From the NCBI GenBank assembly GCA_040218875.1, contig JAVJQP010000021.1: a DNA stretch of 64,000 bases. One strand, written 5' to 3'. Numbering within the stretch: the first letter of the stretch is position 1; each line of letters starts with the position of its first letter. The position numbers were made by a program, and so were the translations under genes. Below, one piece after another: positions 50,185-58,166 of this stretch. Source of the stretch: Coleofasciculus sp937127375. Lineage in GTDB: Bacteria; Cyanobacteriota; Cyanobacteriia; Cyanobacteriales; Coleofasciculaceae. A model generated the notes under the pieces. That model was not told the DNA's origin, made no database searches, and worked only from the letters and a program-made list of their open reading frames with translations.

Positions 50185-51411
50185 ATGGTCACGCTGACCC
50201 TTCTACATCCGCAGGCATCCACTCCATTACAAAAGTGGAAATTCCACAACCAGTCTACAATTCGTATTGGTCGATCGCCAGATAATGACGTGATTCTAAA
50301 CAATCCGTTAGTATCTCGGTATCACCTCGAATTGAGAGTCACCGTCGTCCAATCTGGACATAAGTGGCAGTTGGTTAATCAGGGAACCAACGGCACGTTT
50401 CTGAATGGAGTGCTGGTATCACGAGAGGTACTCCCGAATCAGGGCTTGATTCGGCTGGCTCGAGAAGGACCAATGCTCAAATTTGAACTGAACCCGGTTT
50501 CTGTGCCAAATTCTGGCTTAGTCTCGCCAACGCCTAAATCTAAACAGTCCTGCACTCACCTGGGCAATCCACCCGGTAATTTATTTTGTATTCACTGTGG
50601 TCAACCTTTAGTCCCTGTACAACGAGTTATCCGCCACTATCAAGTCCTGCGAACCCTGGGACAGGGAGGAATGGGGACAACCTATCTCGCCTGGGATAAT
50701 ACAGGCAAAATCGAGGGACGCCCGACGTTACTCGTCCTCAAAGAAATGAATGCGGATGTGGCACAAATTGCTAAAGCCCAAGAACTGTTTGAGCGAGAGG
50801 CGCGTGCCTTACAAGCCCTGCATCATCCCGGAATTCCTGAGTATTATGACTTTTTTGTCGAAGGGGGTAAAAAGTATTTGGCAATGGCGCTCATCCACGG
50901 ACAAGATTTGGAGCAACGGATTTTGATGGCTGGACCGGTTACTCCAGATCAAGCCGCTGAGTGGATGATTCAAACCTGTGATGTTCTAGATTACATCCAT
51001 TCGAGCGATCCGCCCTTAATTCACCGGGATATTAAACCTGCGAATCTGATTGTGCGTCATCGAGACAACAGCATAGTTGTCCTTGACTTTGGCGCAGTGA
51101 AGGAGATCGGGACAATGCCAGGAACTCGAATTGGTGCTGAAGGATATAGCGCCCCCGAACAAGACCGAGGGACTCCAGTCACTCAATCCGATCTCTATGC
51201 CATTGGTCCGACCCTGATTTTTCTGTTAACTGGGATGACTCCCCTTAAATTTTATCGCCGCCGCAGTTTGGGCTATGGATTTGACTTGTCCAAAGCCCCC
51301 ACGATTACTCCCGCGTTACGGGAAGTAATCGACCGGGTATGCCAACTCAAAGTGTGCGATCGCTACCAAACGGCGAAGGAGCTTGCAAACGCCTTAGACG
51401 CTTGTCGCTAG
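50185..51411 (+). CDS. FHA-domain serine/threonine protein kinase
   Basis: 408 residues. The FHA domain (about 20-95) has IRIGRSPDNDVILNNPLVSR and NQGTNGTFLNG, which bind phosphothreonine. A Cys/His ribbon follows (CTHLGNPPGNLFCIHCG, 121-137). The kinase domain (about 150-405) has the glycine loop LGQGGMGTTYLAWD, the Lys in LLVLKEMN, catalytic HRDIKPANL, the DFG motif and SAPEQ. This FHA-ribbon-kinase layout is a cyanobacterial type. There is no membrane segment, so it is cytosolic. It probably acts opposite the PP2C phosphatase upstream. Confidence 0.9.
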   Translation: MVTLTLLHPQASTPLQKWKFHNQSTIRIGRSPDNDVILNNPLVSRYHLELRVTVVQSGHKWQLVNQGTNGTFLNGVLVSREVLPNQGLIRLAREGPMLKFELNPVSVPNSGLVSPTPKSKQSCTHLGNPPGNLFCIHCGQPLVPVQRVIRHYQVLRTLGQGGMGTTYLAWDNTGKIEGRPTLLVLKEMNADVAQIAKAQELFEREARALQALHHPGIPEYYDFFVEGGKKYLAMALIHGQDLEQRILMAGPVTPDQAAEWMIQTCDVLDYIHSSDPPLIHRDIKPANLIVRHRDNSIVVLDFGAVKEIGTMPGTRIGAEGYSAPEQDRGTPVTQSDLYAIGPTLIFLLTGMTPLKFYRRRSLGYGFDLSKAPTITPALREVIDRVCQLKVCDRYQTAKELANALDACR

Positions 51412-51465
51412 AGCTTCTGCTGGCGCGATCGCTTCGCTATTAACGGTTCAAAGACGTCAGAACAT

Positions 51466-51684
51466 CTATTCTTCATCCCATGCTTCCACGGCGAGTAAAT
51501 CACCAATTGGATCTTGCATGGTGAAGCCAAATTCGATGAGTTCCTTTTTCCAGAACGACCAGTCGTCGCCATATAGCAGGGCGATTTTCCATATACTGTC
51601 GCTGGGTTTGATTATCTTGGATTCCACGAGTGAACGCACCTGACGCTGCATCTTCACCATGGGGTGAGTAACTTGCTGAGTCAT
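51466..51684 (-). CDS. DUF4327 family protein
   Basis: 72 residues: MTQQVTHPMVKMQRQVRSLV at the start and FGFTMQDPIGDLLAVEAWDEE-like end match the cyanobacteria-restricted DUF4327 family. Predicted all-helical with no catalytic motif. Function unknown. It faces the kinase gene convergently with a 54-bp gap. Confidence 0.8.
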   Translation of the reverse strand: MTQQVTHPMVKMQRQVRSLVESKIIKPSDSIWKIALLYGDDWSFWKKELIEFGFTMQDPIGDLLAVEAWDEE

Positions 51685-52027
51685 ACTCTCAATTTTCTCG
51701 AAATAACTTTTGCAAATGCTTGGATCAAAAAAACGCTTCCTGTTATTTATTTTTGCCGGTTCGTAGAGTTGGCTCTCGGCAAGGAAGCATTACCCTACCC
51801 TTATAACCCATCCGAGGACATTTACGCAACCCTTTTTAGAAAAATGTACGGAAATCACTACCATTGCCCCTGGAATGGCTGCCGTTAAGGGAAGGGGGAG
51901 CATGTAGAGACGTAGCATGCTACGTCTGGGAGCTGGGGAAGAAAAAATTATAGCTGTCGCTAAAAAGGTTAGGATTTCTTTATGGGTTAAGAGAATCTAA
52001 GCCAACTGACTTAGATTCTTCTATAGT
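51685..52027. other. Intergenic region with a degenerate palindrome
   Basis: Contains at 51903-51927 a partial TGTAGAGACGTAGCATGCTA palindrome of the 30-bp family and an AAGAAAAAATTATAGCTGTC repeat. A 74-codon plus-strand frame starting at 51664 overlaps DUF4327 and is unlike a protein. Confidence 0.5.
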
Positions 52028-53740
52028 TCACACCTTCTGTTCAACCGCTGTCTTCACAGCAGACTGTAACAACAGACCATATTCAATCCCCTCAACCACG
52101 GCTTGATAAGACGCTTCTAGAATATTGGCAGAAACACCCACTGTCGTCCAGCGCTGCTTGCCATTACTCGATTCCACCAGCACACGAGTTTTTGCTGATG
52201 TGCCAGCCGCACCATCCAGAATCCGCACTTTGTAGTCGGTCAGGTAAAAGGTTCCTATCTCTGGATAAAATCGCACCAGGGCTTTCCGTAACGCGGCATC
52301 CAGTGCTGACACGGGTCCATTACCTTCAGCCACTTCTAAAATATCCTCACCATTAACCGTAACCTTAATTGTCGCCATCGCATTACTGTAAGGCGTGTCG
52401 ATACCTTGAAGCATGTCACTGTGAACTTGAAACCCTTTCAGTTCAAAATGCTGCTGCTTCTGCCCCAGGGCGTCTCGCATCAGTAAATCAAAACTGGCTT
52501 CGGCGGCTTCAAATTGATAGCCCTCATTTTCCAACTCTTTCAGGCGTCCTAAGATTTGGCGACAGGCGGCGTCTTGTTTGTGGAGTTCATGTCCAAAACT
52601 CTTGGCTTTTGCCAGAACGTTACTGAGTCCGGATTGGTCAGAAATCACAATCCTTCGCTGATTCCCCACCTGTTGGGGCGGAATATGTTCGTAGGTGAGT
52701 GGATTGCGTTCAACGGCGGAAACGTGAATCCCACCTTTATGGGCAAATGCCGACCGACCTACAAATGCTGCATGGTCATCAGGGGCAAGGTTTACCACTT
52801 CACTAATGGAACGACTAACTTGAGTCAGTGTGGCTAATTGTTCTTTTTGCATACAGTGATACCCTAGCTTGAGCTGTAAGTTAGGAATCAAGGAACACAG
52901 ATTTGCATTACCACAGCGTTCACCATAGCCGTTCATCGTTCCCTGAACCATACAGACGCCTTCCACCACACTCATCAACGCATTCGCCACGGCGGTATCG
53001 GAGTCATTGTGGGTGTGAATGCCCAATCGAGGCGAATGTAGAGACGCGCCATGGCGCGTCTCATCTGGTTCTGTTGTTGGTGATAACGTTGGTTCAAAAC
53101 CCGCCCTGCCTTGGTTTTCAGGGTTGAGTTCTAAACGTTCAATCACATCTCGGACGATTTGACCAATTTCATGGGGTAGAGTTCCACCATTGGTGTCGCA
53201 AAAGACTAACCATTCAGCCCCTGCATCCATAGCAGTTTTAAGGGTTTTCAAGGCGTAATCTGGGTTATTTTTGTACCCATCAAACCAATGTTCGGCATCA
53301 TAAATCACTCGCCGCCCTTGACTGTGAAGGTATTCTATAGTATCGCGAATCATTGCCAGGTTTTCGTCAAGGGTAGTACCTAACCCTTCCGTGACATGGA
53401 GATCCCAAGACTTACCAAAGATAGTCACCCAATGTGTCCCTGCTGCCAAAATTGCTTGTAGCATCGGATCATCAGCCGCCGTTTTATGAGGGCGTCGCGT
53501 TGAGCAAAAGGCGACAATTTCTGCTTGGGTTAAGGGTTCTTCTTTGAGTCGCCAGAAAAATTGCACGTCTTTGGGATTCGCACCGGGCCAACCGCCTTCA
53601 ATAAAGGGAATCCCTAATTGGTCGAGTTGTCGGGCGATGCGGAGTTTGTCTTCGATGGACAAGGAGAGTCCTTCACGCTGGGAACCATCCCGCAGTGTTG
53701 TGTCGTAAATCCAGATGGGGGTGGGGGTTTGAGAAGTCAT
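52028..53740 (-). CDS. cimA: (R)-citramalate synthase
   Basis: Condenses pyruvate and acetyl-CoA to citramalate for threonine-independent isoleucine synthesis. 570 residues. The DRE-TIM catalytic N-terminus is YDTTLRDGSQREGLSLSIED, then FIEGGWPGANPKD and metal-binding HTHNDSD, GTMNGYGERCGNANL. The C-terminal LeuA dimer domain holds the allosteric site. Residues about 203-237 (NPENQGRAGFEP to ETRHGASLHSP) form an insertion encoded by a palindromic repeat (53039-53065) and a half GGGCGGGTTT element. Homologues go directly from VIERL to LGIHTHNDSD. CimA is preferred to LeuA by the GWPGANPKD and AEHWFDGYKNNPDYALKTL segments. Confidence 0.9.
   Translation of the reverse strand: MTSQTPTPIWIYDTTLRDGSQREGLSLSIEDKLRIARQLDQLGIPFIEGGWPGANPKDVQFFWRLKEEPLTQAEIVAFCSTRRPHKTAADDPMLQAILAAGTHWVTIFGKSWDLHVTEGLGTTLDENLAMIRDTIEYLHSQGRRVIYDAEHWFDGYKNNPDYALKTLKTAMDAGAEWLVFCDTNGGTLPHEIGQIVRDVIERLELNPENQGRAGFEPTLSPTTEPDETRHGASLHSPRLGIHTHNDSDTAVANALMSVVEGVCMVQGTMNGYGERCGNANLCSLIPNLQLKLGYHCMQKEQLATLTQVSRSISEVVNLAPDDHAAFVGRSAFAHKGGIHVSAVERNPLTYEHIPPQQVGNQRRIVISDQSGLSNVLAKAKSFGHELHKQDAACRQILGRLKELENEGYQFEAAEASFDLLMRDALGQKQQHFELKGFQVHSDMLQGIDTPYSNAMATIKVTVNGEDILEVAEGNGPVSALDAALRKALVRFYPEIGTFYLTDYKVRILDGAAGTSAKTRVLVESSNGKQRWTTVGVSANILEASYQAVVEGIEYGLLLQSAVKTAVEQKV
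53039..53105. repeat. Palindrome plus half hairpin element inside the cimA coding frame
   Basis: GAGACGCGCCATGGCGCGTCTC (53043-53064) is a perfect 22-bp palindrome, a variant of the TGTAGAGACG family. Next to it, TTCAAAACCCGCCCTGCC is the right arm of the GGGCGGGTTT family. Both are translated in frame. Confidence 0.8.
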
Positions 53741-53822
53741 AAGTAAGGATACTTGTGTAAGTTGTCAAGAAATGTAAACTAGAAAAAGTAAGGGTGTAGT
53801 CACTACGATAGATAAATCATCA

Positions 53823-54164
53823 ATGCCTAAAGTAACAGCTCAAGGGAAAACGTTTTCATGTGACCCAGGCAGTAATTTACGCAAAGTTTTGCTGGAGCAT
53901 GGTGTAGCGCTTTACAACGGCAATGCCAAAATTATCAACTGCATGGGGATTGGTAGTTGTGGCACTTGTGCGGTTGAGGTAGAAGGGGAGGTTTCAGAAG
54001 CGAACTGGAAGGATAAGGCAAGACGTTCTCTTCCGCCCCATTCTCCCACAGCTAATCGTCGTTTAGCTTGTCAGACTAAGGTTTTGGGTGACGTGCGGGT
54101 GACGAAATATGATGGCTTTTGGGGACAAGGGGAGGATGTTGTTTGGACATCGGAAGGAAGATGA
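53823..54164 (+). CDS. 2Fe-2S ferredoxin-like protein
   Basis: 113 residues. Cysteines C40, C46, C49 and C83 in the pattern C-x5-C-x2-C...C (CMGIGSCGTC, then RRLACQ) bind a plant-type 2Fe-2S cluster, as in the cyanobacterial divergent ferredoxins with a basic middle region (WKDKARRSLPPHSPTANRR). It differs from photosynthetic PetF and probably serves a specific electron-transfer partner, unknown. Start ATG 53823, 82 bp from the divergent cimA, so the promoters are shared. A 9-bp tandem array follows its stop. Confidence 0.85.
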   Translation: MPKVTAQGKTFSCDPGSNLRKVLLEHGVALYNGNAKIINCMGIGSCGTCAVEVEGEVSEANWKDKARRSLPPHSPTANRRLACQTKVLGDVRVTKYDGFWGQGEDVVWTSEGR

Positions 54165-54232
54165 GGGAGATGAGGGAGCTGAGGGAGCTGAGGGAGCTGG
54201 GGGAGCTGGGGAAGCTGGGGAAGCTGGGGAAG
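54163..54232. repeat. 9-bp tandem array (GAGGGAGCT)n
   Basis: About eight tandem units GAGGGAGAT, GAGGGAGCT, GGGGGAGCT and GGGGAAGCT directly after the ferredoxin stop. Confidence 0.8.
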
Positions 54233-54468
54233 CAAGAGAATGCTCTTGCGGATAGCTCTTTATTCTCTATTAAGTAGAGAACACAATACAATAACGAGGT
54301 AGAAATGCTAGTTGATTTAGCGTGTGAATTGCTTGTTTAAATCTCAAATGTAAACACTATACGTTTTGCATCTTGCCCTTAATTCAGATCACTTTTCGCT
54401 TTTTTAAGTCTATATCGTTAAGATGTAAAGAAGTTGGTTTCCAAAATAAACATGAATAAAAATATCAG

Positions 54469-54750
54469 TCATACGTTACGAACTCGTGGATCAATAAGTT
54501 CGTCTGGAATACGGTTGCGTTCTATGTATTCATTGATTTCTGACTGATGATCCAGATAATAGCTGAGTGCATCAAATACTTGTGATAGACCAAGATGGGT
54601 TAACCGCTGAGGAATTTCCTCCGGCGAAACTCCGATACGCCACATTTCTACTATTGCCCTGACTGGTGTGCGGGTGCCTTTGATAATGGGTTCGCTATTG
54701 AGTATTTCGTCATTTCTGACAATGTGACAGTGTTCCGTTAACCTTACCAT
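54469..54750 (-). CDS. DUF433 family antitoxin-like protein
   Basis: 93 residues. IVRNDEILNSEPIIKGTRTP then VRAIVEMWRIGVSPEEIPQR and LTHLGLSQVFDALSYYLDHQ is the DUF433 pattern, a small helix-turn-helix protein that is usually the antitoxin of a DUF5615 PIN-like toxin. The toxin normally follows downstream, but here the next DNA (54240-54468) is AT-rich with no such gene, so it appears to be an orphan. Start ATG 54750. Confidence 0.8.
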   Translation of the reverse strand: MVRLTEHCHIVRNDEILNSEPIIKGTRTPVRAIVEMWRIGVSPEEIPQRLTHLGLSQVFDALSYYLDHQSEINEYIERNRIPDELIDPRVRNV

Positions 54751-54898
54751 TAATGATTACTCCGTGAAGGGGAAATCTCAGATCAATTTTAGCTTTACAT
54801 CGTGTCATTTTTTTTGTTTTTGGGTTTCGGCGTGAGGCGAGACGAAATCATCCTCTAGATTACCCAAGTTGTTCGAGGAGGGTGGGAGGTGCAGGAAA

Positions 54899-55052
54899 TA
54901 GGGTAGTACCTAACCCTTCACTGACATGGAGTTCCCAAAATTTACCAAAGTATAGTCACCTAATGTGTCCTTACTGCCAAAATAGCTGGTAGCATCAGAT
55001 CATCAGCCGCCGCTTTATGAGGGCGTCGCGTTGAGCAAAAGGCAACAATTAG
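54899..55052. pseudogene. Duplicated cimA fragment
   Basis: About 150 bp that match 53379-53530 of cimA in the same orientation (e.g. GGGTAGTACCTAACCCTTC, and ATGAGGGCGTCGCGTTGAGC), with scattered substitutions and small deletions that break the frame. It is a decayed partial duplicate 1.5 kb from its source, joined to a MITE-like element. Confidence 0.75.
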
Positions 55053-55065
55053 ACACGTTTCAATC

Positions 55066-55182
55066 TAAGTACCTGGACATAAATTCTGTCCGCTGTACTA
55101 AGAAATATTAACAAGCCTCAACTCTTTACCGTTCCCTGTTCCCTAATCTCAACCGTTAACTTTAATTTTGTGCGACTACTTA
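55066..55182. mobile_element. MITE-like element, family 1, copy 3
   Basis: 117 bp, from TAAGTACCTGGACATAAATT to TTGTGCGACTACTTA. The right side (CTAATCTCAACCGTTAACTT) is shared, reversed, with 11943-12080. The terminal A is the first base of the next gene's ATG. Confidence 0.7.
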
Positions 55183-55778
55183 TGTCATCAAACATTGAAA
55201 ATCTATCAAAATTAGAACAAGACGTTCAACCTAGCCCTTCTACGTTTCGCCTCTCTCCCTTAATTCGGATTACTCTTTTGAGTTTATACGTGGCGCTAAC
55301 TGTACCTTTACCCTTTTTAGCCCAAGTCTCTGATGCTCCCGTACCGCCAGCATTGCTGTGGGGAGGAATTAGTTTGGGGCTATTAGCGCTGTATGGGGCG
55401 TTGAGTGAACGAGTTATTGTGGATGATGAGAAAATTCAGGTGACTTATCCGAAATGGGTTCCTCGTTTTTTCCGTAAGGGTTGGGAGTTACCTTGGGCGG
55501 ATGTTAAAAATTTAAAAATGCGGACGACGGGACAAGGGGGATTAGTTTACTATTTTGTAAGCCAGTCATCGGAGCAGGCGTATTTACTACCTATGCGTGT
55601 GGTGGGTTTTGCTCGGTTAGTTAAGTTGGTGGAAACGTATACAGGTATCGATACCACTGATATCCGTCCCTTGGCACAACCTTGGATGTATCTAATTTTG
55701 TTAGGATTAACGCTGTTGCTATTACTCGTAGATGGTTGGACAATTTGGACGGTTTTTAGCCAAGGTTTAATCCCTTGA
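55182..55778 (+). CDS. Membrane protein, conserved in cyanobacteria
   Basis: 198 residues from ATG 55182 (MSSNIENLSKLEQDV); a GTG four codons upstream lies inside the MITE and is less likely. Two N-terminal helices (ITLLSLYVALTVPLPFLAQV and PALLWGGISLGLLALYGAL) come first. A PH-like soluble domain follows (VIVDDEKIQVTYPKWVPRFF, ELPWADVKNLKMRTTGQGG), then a C-terminal helix (MYLILLGLTLLLLLVDGWTI). Function unknown. The MITE immediately upstream must supply or replace the ribosome site and promoter. Confidence 0.65.
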   Translation: MSSNIENLSKLEQDVQPSPSTFRLSPLIRITLLSLYVALTVPLPFLAQVSDAPVPPALLWGGISLGLLALYGALSERVIVDDEKIQVTYPKWVPRFFRKGWELPWADVKNLKMRTTGQGGLVYYFVSQSSEQAYLLPMRVVGFARLVKLVETYTGIDTTDIRPLAQPWMYLILLGLTLLLLLVDGWTIWTVFSQGLIP

Positions 55779-55826
55779 AAAATGTTTATAATTGTAAAGA
55801 TTTAACCACGGATGATGTCGGCAAGC

Positions 55827-55947
55827 TGTCATGCATTTAAATTGGGTATTAGTAGCGAGCAAGATGCAAAGCCTGCGGCATGGCTTCGCTAAACGCACTA
55901 CGGCAAGGATTGCGCCATTATTGATATTAAGGTTTAAATGCCGAACA
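55827..55947. mobile_element. MITE-like element, family 3, copy 2
   Basis: 121 bp, TGTCATGCATTTAAATTGGG to GGTTTAAATGCCGAACA. The inverted ends extend outward as AAGC/GCTT. Nearly the same sequence as 3719-3836. Confidence 0.75.
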
Positions 55948-55997
55948 GCTTACTAACTGGAAATGCTAATCCATCAGTTTTTTGCTCCTGATACAAA

Positions 55998-57206
55998 ATG
56001 AATTCAAATCAAGACTATATGCATAATTTTGCTATCAAAAAGCAAGAAATTATGGAATTAGTTAATGCATTAATTAATAAACAGAAAATTAGTGATAAAT
56101 CATCAAAATCTCGTCAAAATATTCTTAATGAGATTTCTAACATTTTAGTATTTATTCAACGAATTGAAAGACTAAGTATAAAAAAGAAGCAAGTGGACAG
56201 AGGACATGAACCCAGAGTTCTAGAACTTACCAGTATACTTGAAGTTTTAATTCCAGCGGTTAAATCGGTTGTGGATGACAAAGCGGGTATTTCTCTGGTC
56301 AAACAGACCCGAATTAGGCTGTTGCGATCGCTCCGCCGACACGAACCATTTTTCCTAATCCTTAGACGCTCAATTTTTAATAGTTTTATTGACGTTTACT
56401 ATTTAGATTCAGTTCCCACTAAAGTTATTATCGGACTATGCTTTCCTTTTTCGTTTGCCGGAATTATTGCGCTGATTTCTTCAGTTTATTTTTTGAATTA
56501 TGGAACTCAAACCTCAGAACTATCCCAAGTTAGTCAATCGTTGGAGACAATTAGCAATGAACGTGAAGAACTAAAACAAAGGTTAGCCGATATGGAGGCA
56601 CCACAAAGAACGTTAAGTTCATTAGGTGCGAACAGCCGTCCAACTCCCATGGAAGAAAGAATTCGCGAGATTGAATCAACCTTGGCATCCCTCGATAATC
56701 AGGTCAAGGAACAACTTCAATTAATGCAGGAAAAAAATCAACCAGATAAACAATTAACCATCACCTTGCCCTTTGGTTTGGAAACCATTTCTTTATCGCC
56801 AGAAGATTCTCAAATTATTTTCCGAGTGTTTGTGGTTGGTGCATCGGGAGCGTTGGGAAGTGTAGTCAGTATTTTAATTCGACTCAAGGAGTTTGATGTA
56901 GAGTTTCGAGAAATTCTAGATCCAGTGATACCCTTTTTAATCGGGGCGTTTAAGCCAATTATTGGGGCATCATTTGGTGTTTTTATGTACACCCTGATTA
57001 GTTCTGGACTGATTCCCCTGGATACGAACCCAACTGATGCTACTGGTAGAAAAGAAGAATTATTTTATTTTGCGATCGCGTTTACCGTGGGATTTAGTGA
57101 ACGGTTAGCCAAAGATGTGATTGCCCGGGCGGAAACGACGGTAAAACTGGGAAACGTTAAAGAAATCCGAGAAATAAGAGAAATAGAGGAATCAGGAGAA
57201 CAATAA
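55998..57206 (+). CDS. Membrane protein with coiled coil, unknown function
   Basis: 402 residues. A helical, charged N-terminus (1-130) precedes one hydrophobic span (KVIIGLCFPFSFAGIIALIS, about 150-170). A coiled coil follows (LETISNEREELKQRLADMEA, then EERIREIESTLASLDNQVKE; 180-250). The C-terminal membrane region is (RVFVVGASGALGSVVSILI, FLIGAFKPIIGASFGVFMYT and a third span near 370-385). Six bp separate it from the ABC ATPase gene, so they form an operon and may act together. I recognise no family. Base composition is AT-richer in the first half. Confidence 0.65.
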   Translation: MNSNQDYMHNFAIKKQEIMELVNALINKQKISDKSSKSRQNILNEISNILVFIQRIERLSIKKKQVDRGHEPRVLELTSILEVLIPAVKSVVDDKAGISLVKQTRIRLLRSLRRHEPFFLILRRSIFNSFIDVYYLDSVPTKVIIGLCFPFSFAGIIALISSVYFLNYGTQTSELSQVSQSLETISNEREELKQRLADMEAPQRTLSSLGANSRPTPMEERIREIESTLASLDNQVKEQLQLMQEKNQPDKQLTITLPFGLETISLSPEDSQIIFRVFVVGASGALGSVVSILIRLKEFDVEFREILDPVIPFLIGAFKPIIGASFGVFMYTLISSGLIPLDTNPTDATGRKEELFYFAIAFTVGFSERLAKDVIARAETTVKLGNVKEIREIREIEESGEQ

Positions 57207-57212
57207 GTAACC

Positions 57213-58019
57213 ATGAACTCGCCCACGGTATCTGATGATTCATTATCCCCGACGCTGGCTCAACTCCAACTCAAACAAGTGAGTTTAGTGACAGCAGCTA
57301 AAGGCGCGATTCCAGCAACACCTATTCTCAACGATATTTCTTTTGACGTAGCCAGAGGCGATCGCATAACCTTAATTGGTCCCTCTGGTGCAGGAAAAAG
57401 TTCACTGCTGCGGCTGTTAAACCGATTGAATGATCCCACCAGCGGTACGATTTATCTGGATAATCAAGATATTCAAACCATTCCCGTACTACAGTTACGA
57501 CGGCAAATTATGCTGGTTTGCCAAGAACCGAAGCTATTAGGAATGACGGTACAGGAGGCGCTAGCTTACCCATTGGTATTACAGCAGCTAGGAAAATCCG
57601 CGATTGCACAACGGATTCAAACCTATCGGAAAAGGCTGCACATCCCAGAAGATTGGCTAGAACGCACGGAATTACAACTTTCAGTGGGACAGCGACAACT
57701 GGTTGCGATCGCACGGGCTTTAATTTGTCAACCCAAAATTATCTTACTGGATGAACCGACATCCGCCCTTGATGTGGGGACAGCTTCTCATGTTTTGGGT
57801 GTCTTAGCTGACATGGCGAAGCAGGATCAAATTACTGTGTTAATGGTCAATCATCAGTTAGACATGGCTCAACTCTTCTGTAATCGGGTATTATATCTCC
57901 AGACAGGTCAGCTTAGGCAAGATAGATCCGCTACTAATTTGGACTGGAACCTGTTACGAGAGTCTCTAGTTCAAGCCAAAGCACAAGCGGCACAAGAATG
58001 GGAAGTGGAAGAGTTTTGA
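57213..58019 (+). CDS. ABC transporter ATPase (FetA/YbbL-like)
   Basis: 268 residues. Walker A is GPSGAGKSSLL, Walker B IILLDEPTSALD and switch His MVNHQ. The signature motif is LSVGQRQ, with Val for the usual Gly. The region MLVCQEPKLLGMTVQEALAY resembles FetA/YbbL-type ATPases. The usual FetB permease is not next to it; the only membrane partner is the upstream coiled-coil protein, 6 bp away. The substrate is unknown. It could be a solo ATPase working with an unlinked permease. Confidence 0.8.
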   Translation: MNSPTVSDDSLSPTLAQLQLKQVSLVTAAKGAIPATPILNDISFDVARGDRITLIGPSGAGKSSLLRLLNRLNDPTSGTIYLDNQDIQTIPVLQLRRQIMLVCQEPKLLGMTVQEALAYPLVLQQLGKSAIAQRIQTYRKRLHIPEDWLERTELQLSVGQRQLVAIARALICQPKIILLDEPTSALDVGTASHVLGVLADMAKQDQITVLMVNHQLDMAQLFCNRVLYLQTGQLRQDRSATNLDWNLLRESLVQAKAQAAQEWEVEEF

Positions 58020-58051
58020 CCGCTCACAACCTTCGAGGAAACCTGGTTTGT

Positions 58052-58113
58052 AGGGGCGGGTTTAGGGACTTTCTTATCGCGATTGATGATAACGTTTGTA
58101 CAAAACCCGCCCT
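58052..58113. repeat. GGGCGGGTTT hairpin element, copy 8
   Basis: Arms GGGGCGGGTTTAGGGAC and TACAAAACCCGCCC, between convergent genes, at a terminator position. Confidence 0.75.
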
Positions 58114-58166
58114 TACTCAATTTTGACCGAACTCCCTTATCCCCCTGTACCCCTACACAAAGAACA

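Noticed and set aside
51664..51888. 74-codon plus-strand frame overlapping DUF4327
   Set aside because: Overlaps a confident gene antisense and has no family-like sequence.
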